Shown: one piece after another, positions 54,588-62,003 of the stretch
How positions within the stretch are numbered: the stretch's first letter is position 1
Layout: the number at the start of each line of letters is the position of its first letter
Assembly: GCA_965230525.1 (NCBI GenBank)
Contig: OZ246008.1
Location: 1,178,001-1,242,000 of the forward strand
Length of the DNA: 64,000 nt
Direction: 5' to 3'
Origin: GCA-002733465 sp965230525
GTDB taxonomy: Bacteria > Pseudomonadota > Gammaproteobacteria > Enterobacterales > Kangiellaceae
Translations under genes and position numbers: made by a program
Notes under the pieces: generated by a model
Database searches by the model: none
Seen by the model: the letters and a program-made list of their open reading frames with translations, nothing else
Told to the model about the DNA's origin: nothing

Positions 54588-56657
54588 ATGTTTGAATTAA
54601 CTCGTCAGTTAACGATTAACTTATTTAATCGAAAAAGCATTCAAGTAGTGTGGCTTTTATCGATCATTGGATTAGGTATTTTTACTGCGCTGACCTACCA
54701 GAGCTTTCTCTATTTGCAGTCGCAAAACATCAGTCAATTGTCGCTTTATAATGAAGTCATTAAACCTTTGGTTGGGTTAACCTTGGTATTCCAAGTTTTA
54801 TTCATGTGTTTGGCCGCTTCTTCTCTGACACCTTACCTAGCCAGCCGTGGGCAGCTAGGTATCATCTTGCACTCGGGGTTGAGCGATTTAACAATATTCT
54901 TAAGTTTGTATTTTGTAATATTGATTTCAGGATTGTTTCCGCTAATAAACTTTGTTGTTATTACTTTATTTTATTTCAATATCAGTGAAATGGATTTTGC
55001 ATTGGTGGTTAGTTCCATTGCAGCACTTACGGCAAGCTTACTTCTTTATTCTGGATTGATTTTAGCTTTGGCGATGAAAGTCAAGAACACTATTTTGGCG
55101 ATGCTAGTTACTTTATTTGGTGTTGTAGTGTTTATCCTCGCCGATGAATTGCTTCGAATCACACCCAGCCTTAATAACTATGCGCTGGCGTTAGATCTTA
55201 TCTTGCAATTACGCGCCGGACTTATTGTGCCTTCTTCTATTGCCAGTTGGTTGCTGTGGTGGATAGTGTTGCTATTAGCCGGACTCGCTGTGTTGCAGTC
55301 GATTAGGCTAAGAGCCAATAAGCCCTTGCGAGTGGCAATCCTACTGCTAGCGGTTGGCATTTTTCTGAATGGTTGGTTTAAGCCTGCTGCAAGTATTAAT
55401 TCAGTTGATGTTTCGATAGAACACTTAAATTCACTTGCGCCGGAAAAAGCCAAATTGATTGCGGACATTGAACAACCAATTCAAATTTCAGCGGTGATAG
55501 ATGACGAGCAAAAACATGATGAGATTCGCCAAGCGTTTAATATTCTTCAGCAATATCATTCAGCGATTGAATTAAAGTTTACTAATCGACAAGCGCTTGG
55601 AGCTAAGTCAGAATTTGTTGACCAATTTGTTACTGTGCAAATTGGCGAGTTGCAACAAAGCCTGCGTTTTCCTTTTGATAGGAGCGCTAAACAAGCGCTT
55701 TCCGAATTGATCATTCAATTGTCGACTCGGGCTAATCAATGGATTTTGTTTGTTGAAGGGCATGGTGAAGCATCACCGTTTGGACAAAGTAATCGAGCCC
55801 TAAGTTCTTTTTATCAATCATTAAAATCACTTGGATGGCCGGTAGCTATGCAAAACTTTGCAAAGCAACCCATGGTTAGCAAAAATACCAAGCTTCTGAT
55901 TTTGGCGGCGAGTCGTCAGCAATGGTTGCCAAAAGAAATCGCCTTATTGCAAGACTATTTAGAGCAAGGAGGCAATCTATTATTATTGCGAGAAGCGGGC
56001 GATAAGGTGCCGTTAGCTATTCAGCAGTATTTAGGTGTTGGTTTAGTCAAAGGTACTTTGATTGATTGGCTCGGTTATCAAAGTGGCACGCCGCACCCCG
56101 CTATTTTGATCGTTAATGAGTTTGAGCAACATCCCATCAATACCGGAGTAGAAAGTTTGTTGGCTTTCCCTTGGAGCAATGGCTTACTAGTGCCACCACA
56201 AGAAAGCTCACCACGATTTGAAATTCTGCCGGTACTAAAAACTCATAGCGGAGTGTGGTCAGAGTTTAATGATGATCAACCACAACTTGCTTTTAATCCC
56301 GAGCAAGGCGAATTACGACAAGCGTTTAATTTAGCGGTGGCGTTAAAAAATAAAACTTCGCAGCAAAGAATTGCGGTAGTCGGTGACAGTAGTTTTCTTT
56401 CTGATTCAGCAATCAATAATTATAATAATCGTCAGTTCGCATTAAACTTGGTCGCCTGGTTAAGTTCGCAATCTATTACTCAATCGAATGAGCAGTATCG
56501 TGATAATTACATTAAAGCAACGCCTTTGGTTCACTGGCTACTTCTTTGGGGATTTTCATTGGTGCTACCATTGAGTATTGGATTGATCATGCTTGTCTTT
56601 CGGATTATCAAGCGACCCTCTAAAATAAGAGCAACTGAGCAGAGCGAAAGTTCCTAA
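54588..56657 (+). CDS. ABC-2 permease fused to GldG-like auxiliary domain
   Basis: The 689-residue protein has about six N-terminal membrane helices (1-245, ABC-2 permease/GldF-like), then a GldG/ABC_transp_aux periplasmic domain (~265-620; I-S-A-V-I-D-D-E-Q, then W-I-L-F-V-E-G-H-G-E-A-S, V-A-V-V-G-D-S-S-F-L-S-D) and a final membrane helix (~645-670). In Bacteroidetes GldF and GldG are separate; here they form one chain. It pairs with the upstream ATPase, and its stop overlaps the next gene by one base. Confidence 0.88.
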   Translation: MFELTRQLTINLFNRKSIQVVWLLSIIGLGIFTALTYQSFLYLQSQNISQLSLYNEVIKPLVGLTLVFQVLFMCLAASSLTPYLASRGQLGIILHSGLSDLTIFLSLYFVILISGLFPLINFVVITLFYFNISEMDFALVVSSIAALTASLLLYSGLILALAMKVKNTILAMLVTLFGVVVFILADELLRITPSLNNYALALDLILQLRAGLIVPSSIASWLLWWIVLLLAGLAVLQSIRLRANKPLRVAILLLAVGIFLNGWFKPAASINSVDVSIEHLNSLAPEKAKLIADIEQPIQISAVIDDEQKHDEIRQAFNILQQYHSAIELKFTNRQALGAKSEFVDQFVTVQIGELQQSLRFPFDRSAKQALSELIIQLSTRANQWILFVEGHGEASPFGQSNRALSSFYQSLKSLGWPVAMQNFAKQPMVSKNTKLLILAASRQQWLPKEIALLQDYLEQGGNLLLLREAGDKVPLAIQQYLGVGLVKGTLIDWLGYQSGTPHPAILIVNEFEQHPINTGVESLLAFPWSNGLLVPPQESSPRFEILPVLKTHSGVWSEFNDDQPQLAFNPEQGELRQAFNLAVALKNKTSQQRIAVVGDSSFLSDSAINNYNNRQFALNLVAWLSSQSITQSNEQYRDNYIKATPLVHWLLLWGFSLVLPLSIGLIMLVFRIIKRPSKIRATEQSESS

Positions 56658-57169
56658 TGGCAAAAAGCAAAACGACACAGAACTGGCTAAACCTAGTGAT
56701 CATAGCGATTTCTGCACTGATTCTGGCTTTTACTTTGCTCGGACGTTTTTTTGAAAGTGGTGAGCAACCAAGCGATTCAACGACGGAATATTCGGCACAG
56801 CACTATGAACTTGTCGGAATTGATTTTGGTCAGTTACAGCTTGAAAAAAAGCAAACCACTTGGCGCGCGAAACCCGATGGTGTCATTAGTGCTCAGCAGC
56901 TGCAACAGCTCATCCAACATTGGCAACAGCTGCTAACCCTAACGCCAGACAGGCAAGAGCCACCCGCAGATGCTGAAATTCTTTCCGCAAACACGGTACT
57001 TTTGTATTTCGACGGTCAAACGACACCCGTAATTTGCAAGGTGGTGATGACGACTGAGTCAGCATTTGTTGAGTTTTTGGGTTCCAATCAAACGCTTTTA
57101 ATCGAAACGAGCCGAGCCAAAATATTGTTACCAAACAGTAATATTGAAAGCGAGCTATCTGATGCCTGA
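56657..57169 (+). CDS. Small membrane-anchored protein of the ABC operon
   Basis: The 170-residue protein has one N-terminal membrane helix (13-30) and a periplasmic part with Y-E-L-V-G-I-D-F-G-Q-L-Q-L-E and Q-Q-L-Q-Q-L-I-Q-H-W-Q-Q-L. It has the look of the short DUF4340-like proteins that accompany Gld-type ABC exporters, but the family is not certain. It overlaps the permease gene before it and mutM after it (8 nt), so the operon continues into mutM. Confidence 0.72.
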   Translation: MAKSKTTQNWLNLVIIAISALILAFTLLGRFFESGEQPSDSTTEYSAQHYELVGIDFGQLQLEKKQTTWRAKPDGVISAQQLQQLIQHWQQLLTLTPDRQEPPADAEILSANTVLLYFDGQTTPVICKVVMTTESAFVEFLGSNQTLLIETSRAKILLPNSNIESELSDA

Positions 57170-57971
57170 GTTACCTGAAGTTGAAACCACCATGCGAGGC
57201 ATTATGCCTCACGCCAATGGCCAGTCGATTAAAAAAGTTGAGGTGCGGCAATATAAATTGCGTTGGCCAATTGATGCCAAAATTAATCATCGGCTTGCAG
57301 GACAAAAAATCACTAATATTTATCGCCGAGCAAAATACTTATTGTTAGAAACTGCTGCTGGTGATTTGATGATCCATTTGGGAATGTCGGGTAGTTTACG
57401 TGTAACGAGTGATCAGCCCGCAACCAAGCATGATCATGTGGATATTCACTTATCGAATGGCAAAGTGATCCGCTTTAACGATCCTCGCCGTTTTGGCAGT
57501 ATTATTATTAATCGAGACAAAATGGCTCACCCATTGCTGAAAAAGCTGGGACCAGAGCCCTTATCAAGTGAGTTTGACGGAAACTACTTGCATCAGCAGG
57601 CCAAAGCTCGAAAGGTGCCGATTAAGTCGTTTATTATGAACAATCATATTGTCGTTGGAGTGGGTAATATTTATGCCCAAGAGTCATTGTTTTTAGCGGG
57701 CATTCATCCCAAGCGCGAGGCATGTAAAGTTTCCAAGCAACGGATGGTTTGCTTGGCTGAAACTATCAAGCAAGTGTTAGCAAAGGCGATAGAAGCTGGT
57801 GGTAGTAGCTTAAAAGACTTTACTGGTGCAGATGGAAAGCCCGGCTACTTTCAACAAACTTTAAATGTTTATGGCCGGTTTGGCGAGCAGTGTTTACGCT
57901 GTGAGACACCACTCAAACAGGCGACTATCGGCCAGCGAACCACGGCTTATTGCCCAAAATGTCAGCGATGA
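57162..57971 (+). CDS. mutM: Formamidopyrimidine-DNA glycosylase
   Basis: MutM removes oxidised purines such as 8-oxoguanine. The 269-residue protein starts M-P-E-L-P-E-V-E-T: Pro2 is the catalytic amine after Met removal and Glu3 the partner. It has the helix-two-turn-helix M-N-N-H-I-V-V-G-V-G-N-I-Y and a C-terminal zinc finger (C-L-R-C...C-P-K-C). The start must be 57162; an upstream ATG would hide the catalytic Pro. It overlaps the preceding gene. Confidence 0.97.
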   Translation: MPELPEVETTMRGIMPHANGQSIKKVEVRQYKLRWPIDAKINHRLAGQKITNIYRRAKYLLLETAAGDLMIHLGMSGSLRVTSDQPATKHDHVDIHLSNGKVIRFNDPRRFGSIIINRDKMAHPLLKKLGPEPLSSEFDGNYLHQQAKARKVPIKSFIMNNHIVVGVGNIYAQESLFLAGIHPKREACKVSKQRMVCLAETIKQVLAKAIEAGGSSLKDFTGADGKPGYFQQTLNVYGRFGEQCLRCETPLKQATIGQRTTAYCPKCQR

Positions 57972-58699
57972 ATCAGTTTAAATCTCCCCGTTTAATTAAC
58001 TACCTTCAAATAGGTAAGGGTCGTTTGGGGCAAAGAATCATGCAAGCCATTCTTGCCGACCCAGCACTTAGCTCGCTGGCCGCTAACAATCGCATCTTGA
58101 CCGCACGGATTGACCAACAGCAAGGACTGGATATCATAAATCGTGAAAGTTCCGCGATGCATATTAAGCGGTTACTCATTTGTATTGCTCCTGGGGCAGC
58201 CAAGCAATGGCGTTGGGAAACGATTTTTGACGGTCTTATTAATCAAGTAAAACAAAACAAATTAACCATTGATGAGCTAATTTTTATCGGCTCAACTCGC
58301 GTTTATGATGGTATAAATCGTGGTGTGGTGGACGCATCAACGGAACCGCAGGCCAGTTCAGAGCGGGCGCAAAGTTTATTGCTCGCGGAACAAAAGCTTA
58401 TGTCAATAGCAAACTCACATTGTATTCTGCGCTGTTGTGGTTTGGTGGGAGACGATTATCAGCGCTATCAATTGATCATAGAACAAGCTGATGAGAAGGC
58501 TCGATTTGCAGTCAACCTTGAGCTAGTCGTTGAAAAGGTGACTGCGCGGCTTAGTAGTTCACATGCTACCAATCAACAATCGATTGTGACTGATGGATAC
58601 TGCTACTATGCTGGGAAGCGGCTTAATATGGAGCAATCTTTGGGGCTGGCCAACGAGCATCGAATTCTAAAGCAAAGCGATGCATTTCAGTTTATATAA
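57968..58699 (+). CDS. NAD(P)-binding (SDR/epimerase-like) protein
   Basis: The 243-residue protein starts inside the mutM stop (ATGA). It reads L-I-N-Y-L-Q-I-G-K-G-R-L-G-Q-R-I, a variant glycine-rich nucleotide loop, then I-F-I-G-S-T-R-V-Y-D and I-L-R-C-C-G-L-V-G. This resembles the extended SDR/epimerase-like proteins (YeeZ type). No typical Y-x-x-x-K is clear, so activity is uncertain. A bidirectional terminator follows. Confidence 0.75.
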   Translation: MNQFKSPRLINYLQIGKGRLGQRIMQAILADPALSSLAANNRILTARIDQQQGLDIINRESSAMHIKRLLICIAPGAAKQWRWETIFDGLINQVKQNKLTIDELIFIGSTRVYDGINRGVVDASTEPQASSERAQSLLLAEQKLMSIANSHCILRCCGLVGDDYQRYQLIIEQADEKARFAVNLELVVEKVTARLSSSHATNQQSIVTDGYCYYAGKRLNMEQSLGLANEHRILKQSDAFQFI

Positions 58700-58814
58700 T
58701 TTGTTCCGTTTATATCGTCTATCGCGCTAATCAGGCAGTGACTAATAACTGGGATTGACAACCGGTCGTTAATTGCCGCTATCGGATTAACGAGTTCGCA
58801 AGCAAAAGGCAATA

Positions 58815-58839
58815 AAAAACCCGGCTTAACCGGGTTTTT
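58815..58839. terminator. Bidirectional intrinsic terminator
   Basis: AAAAACCCGG (58815-58824) and CCGGGTTTTT (58830-58839) form a perfect 10-bp stem with a 5-nt loop and T runs on both strands, between the convergent epimerase-like and rpmG genes. Confidence 0.94.
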
Positions 58840-58878
58840 AGAGGCTACTCAGCAAATGTGGCCGTTGGCCAAAAGCAA

Positions 58879-59034
58879 TTACTTAATTTTTGCTTCTTTG
58901 TACATTACATGCTTACGAACAACTGGATCGTATTTTTTGAATTCCAATTTGTTCGGAGTGCTTCTTTTGTTCTTATCAGTGGTATAGAAATGACCAGTAC
59001 CAGCTGATGAAACTAATTTAATTTTATCTCTCAT
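58879..59034 (-). CDS. rpmG: Ribosomal protein bL33
   Basis: A 51-residue protein: M-R-D-K-I-K-L-V-S-S-A-G-T-G-H-F-Y-T-T, then K-N-K-R-S-T-P-N-K-L-E-F-K-K-Y-D-P-V, the normal bL33 sequence. It lacks the zinc-binding Cys pairs (Cys-minus form). It follows rpmB by 12 bp, as in most gammaproteobacteria. Confidence 0.97.
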   Translation of the reverse strand: MRDKIKLVSSAGTGHFYTTDKNKRSTPNKLEFKKYDPVVRKHVMYKEAKIK

Positions 59035-59046
59035 GATCTAGACTCC

Positions 59047-59283
59047 TTAAACCTTAACGCCGTTTTGACGAATTGTTGCTAAAACAGCGTCAATTCCTTT
59101 CTTATCGATGATTCGCATACCTTTTGCAGAAACCTTTAGTTTCACAAAACGGTTTTCACTTTCAACCCAAAAACGGTGGCTTTGTAGGTTTGGCAAAAAA
59201 CGACGACGGGTACGATTTTTTGCATGGGATACATTATTTCCAGCTACTGGTCTTTTACCGGTAACCTGACAAACTCGTGACAT
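59047..59283 (-). CDS. rpmB: Ribosomal protein bL28
   Basis: The 78-residue protein begins M-S-R-V-C-Q-V-T-G-K-R-P and contains N-V-S-H-A-K-N-R-T-R-R-R-F, the typical bL28 signature. First gene of the rpmB-rpmG operon; radC lies upstream on the same strand. Confidence 0.97.
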   Translation of the reverse strand: MSRVCQVTGKRPVAGNNVSHAKNRTRRRFLPNLQSHRFWVESENRFVKLKVSAKGMRIIDKKGIDAVLATIRQNGVKV

Positions 59284-59471
59284 GACTCTAGCCTCTTTAA
59301 TATCAACATTGACTTACGAGCGGGTCTTAAAGACATTGCTTTAAGTCAATAAATTTAAATCTAAAATTCTGGTTTTTGATGTTCGCTAACAAGTAAGTCT
59401 CAAGCCTAACATCAGGGCGACAATTCAGTTCTGAAAAACTGATTTTCCTTTCTGTCGCGGAAAGGGCGCAC

Positions 59472-59500
59472 TTTATACCAAAAACTGATTGATAATACAA
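59472..59500 (-). promoter_or_regulatory. Likely rpmBG promoter
   Basis: On the minus strand TTGTAT (59495-59500) and TATAAA (59472-59477) are exactly 17 bp apart, followed by a GC-rich discriminator (GTGCGCC), as seen at many growth-rate-controlled promoters. The start would lie about 180 bp before rpmB. The rest of 59284-59750 shows no gene. Confidence 0.6.
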
Positions 59501-59750
59501 CCAAATAGACTAAATAACCGAAACTCGGGATAATAAAACTCGTTTAGCAAGATAATTTTAACGTTTAGCCTGTTGAGATTGATTTTCATCGGGCAGTTTT
59601 AACCTGCCTGCTCGATTTAACAGCCACTAGAATCAAAGTCATTAAATAGTTAATTTCTGGTGTTGTGGCGTGGCTAAATATCCCATTCTCTCGAAAGTAG
59701 CCGTGTGGTAGCAACTTTTTTGCATGTGCCGTTGCTGGCTGCCTTTTCGC

Positions 59751-60428
59751 TCAAATTTGGCCCCGTTCTGCCAGTGAAACAACTTGATGGCCAGCGACCA
59801 CCAAATGGTCCAACAATCGCATGTCGAGCAATGCAAGTGCTGCTTTAAGGGTTTGGGTAATATCAATATCAGCGGGACTTGGTTCTGCTACACCAGATGG
59901 GTGGTTGTGGGTTACGATAATTGCAGCGGCATTATGAAATAAACCTCGCTGTGCAACCACTCTTGGGTGCACCGACGAAGCGTTTATAGTGCCAAAGAAG
60001 AGTTGTTCGAAGGCAATTACTTGATGTTGATTATCCAAAAACAACGCTGCAAACACTTCATTTGGTTGATTTCTTAAGTGCGTCTGAACATATTTCTTCA
60101 CTTGTTCTGGATTGCTAATGGCATCTTGTTGCTTGATTTGTTCGGTGGTATAGCGTTGGCTCATTTCCAAACAGGCCTGTAATTGCACATATTTCGCTTG
60201 GCCTAAGCCTTTGATTTGGCAAAATTCCTTTTCAGTGGCCGCAAACAGAGCTGCTAAGCTATTGAAATGAATCATAATTTCTCTGGATAATTGCATCACA
60301 TCTTTGCCGGTTGTACCGGTGCGTAAGAATATTGCTAATAATTCTGAGTCTGATAGGCTTTCAGGGCCTAGTTTAAGTAGCTTTTCCCGCGGTAATTCCT
60401 GCGAAGGCCAAGTCTTTGCTAACGACAT
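59751..60428 (-). CDS. radC: RadC/YicR JAMM-domain protein
   Basis: The 225-residue protein has an N-terminal helical region with helix-hairpin-helix character (about 40-70; I-K-G-L-G-Q-A-K-Y) and a C-terminal MPN+/JAMM domain with the zinc site T-H-N-H-P-S-G and D in P-S-P-A-D-I-D. Despite the name, a role in DNA repair is not established. Position beside rpmBG and coaBC is conserved in gammaproteobacteria. Confidence 0.95.
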   Translation of the reverse strand: MSLAKTWPSQELPREKLLKLGPESLSDSELLAIFLRTGTTGKDVMQLSREIMIHFNSLAALFAATEKEFCQIKGLGQAKYVQLQACLEMSQRYTTEQIKQQDAISNPEQVKKYVQTHLRNQPNEVFAALFLDNQHQVIAFEQLFFGTINASSVHPRVVAQRGLFHNAAAIIVTHNHPSGVAEPSPADIDITQTLKAALALLDMRLLDHLVVAGHQVVSLAERGQI

Positions 60429-60713
60429 AATTTTTTAAATCCCTGTAAAAATAATAGCGAGCGATGCACAAAATAATCCCAAGGCAGGCAGTCAGCGCTC
60501 AGTGAGCTCATGATAAATGATGTTGAAAAGTATCGGTGTGAGAGAAAAGCCTCAAAAAGAGTGAGAAATGACAGTTTTTGTTTGCTATTATAGATGTAAG
60601 TGAGTGATCAGTTCGGCTGTACTGGTTTGTTTAAAAGGCGAGCCAAATAATAACGAATCACCGAAGAACAATAATTATGTTTGCTCTCCACTGGGCAAGC
60701 TCTGGAAAATATC

Positions 60714-61961
60714 TTGTCAGAAATAAAAAATTTGGCCCAATCAAAGCGAGTTTTGGTTGGTATTAGTGGTGGTATTGCCGCTTACAAATCTGCTGATTTA
60801 GTCCGACGTTTGAAAGAGCGCGGCCATGATGTGCGTGTGGTGATGACAGAGTCTGCATGCCAGTTTATTACCCCGCTTACATTACAGGCCGTTTCAGGAC
60901 ATCCAGTTCATCTTGATTTGTTTGACCCCGACGCAGAAGCCGCAATGGGACATATTGAGTTAGCCAAATGGGCGGATATGATCGTCATAGCTCCTGCCAC
61001 AGCCAACACCATGGCCAAAATTGCGCTAGGCTTGTGTGATAATTTACTCACCACCCTAGCCGTTGCCAGTGATGCTAGGCTTGTTTTAGCGCCGGCAATG
61101 AATCAACAGATGTGGGCAAATTCTACCACCCAGGCTAACGTCGCTAAGCTGCGACAAGCGGGTATCACGCTTATCGGACCTGCAGCGGGAGAGCAAGCTT
61201 GTGGTGATATTGGTGAAGGGCGAATGCAAGAGCCTATTGAAATTGCTGAGCAACTGTCAGCAATATTCAGTGGAGTGGACGCAAACAAGGTCAAAACCTC
61301 GACACTTGCAGGTAAAACAATTGTAATTACCGCTGGACCAACTGTAGAACCAATCGATCCTGTCCGCTATATTTCTAATCATAGCTCCGGAAAAATGGGC
61401 TATTCGCTAGCGAATGCGGCAATAGAGCGAGGCGCTCGGGTTGTTTTAATCTCTGGGCCTGTCAGTTTGTCGGCTCCGGATGGTGTGGAGCTAGTTAAAG
61501 TTAAAACAGCTAATGATATGTTGATGGCAGTTAAACAGCATATTGAGGATTGTGAGGTCTTTATCGGTTGCGCAGCGGTGGCGGACTATACGCCAATTAC
61601 GGTGGCTGATCAGAAGATTAAGAAAACTGCAGATGCGATGAATATCGAATTAACAAAGAATCCGGATATTATTGCCTGGGTTGCAGCACAAGAACAGAGA
61701 CCATTAGTGGTTGGCTTTGCCGCTGAAAGTCAAAATTTAGAAGGTTTTGCAAAAGATAAACTGCAGCGCAAAAAGTTAGACATGGTTTGCGCGAATGATA
61801 TAAGCAAAAGTGGGCTAGGATTTAACAGTGACGACAATGAAATTGTGATTATTCTAGCCGATGGCAATCAAGTCAAACTGCCAGCAAATTGCAAGTCAGA
61901 AATTGCCAGCAGTATCCTTAAACAAGTGGAAATGGCTCTAGAAGTTAAATCGGCCAATTAA
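60714..61961 (+). CDS. coaBC: Phosphopantothenoylcysteine decarboxylase/phosphopantothenate-cysteine ligase
   Basis: This bifunctional coenzyme A enzyme has an N-terminal FMN-dependent decarboxylase (CoaC: V-G-I-S-G-G-I-A-A-Y-K; P-A-M-N-Q-Q-M-W; A-C-G-D-I-G-E-G-R-M) and a C-terminal ligase (CoaB: I-T-A-G-P-T-V-E-P-I-D-P-V-R-Y-I-S-N; K-K-x-x-D). No ATG fits. TTG at 60714 gives a normal N-terminus with GGAAAA 7 nt before it and about 415 residues; TTG at 60681 is also open and would add 11 residues. Confidence 0.93.
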   Translation: MSEIKNLAQSKRVLVGISGGIAAYKSADLVRRLKERGHDVRVVMTESACQFITPLTLQAVSGHPVHLDLFDPDAEAAMGHIELAKWADMIVIAPATANTMAKIALGLCDNLLTTLAVASDARLVLAPAMNQQMWANSTTQANVAKLRQAGITLIGPAAGEQACGDIGEGRMQEPIEIAEQLSAIFSGVDANKVKTSTLAGKTIVITAGPTVEPIDPVRYISNHSSGKMGYSLANAAIERGARVVLISGPVSLSAPDGVELVKVKTANDMLMAVKQHIEDCEVFIGCAAVADYTPITVADQKIKKTADAMNIELTKNPDIIAWVAAQEQRPLVVGFAAESQNLEGFAKDKLQRKKLDMVCANDISKSGLGFNSDDNEIVIILADGNQVKLPANCKSEIASSILKQVEMALEVKSAN

Positions 61962-62003
61962 AGAATTGAACTAATAACCTCAAACAGAACTCGGAGAGTG
62001 TTT

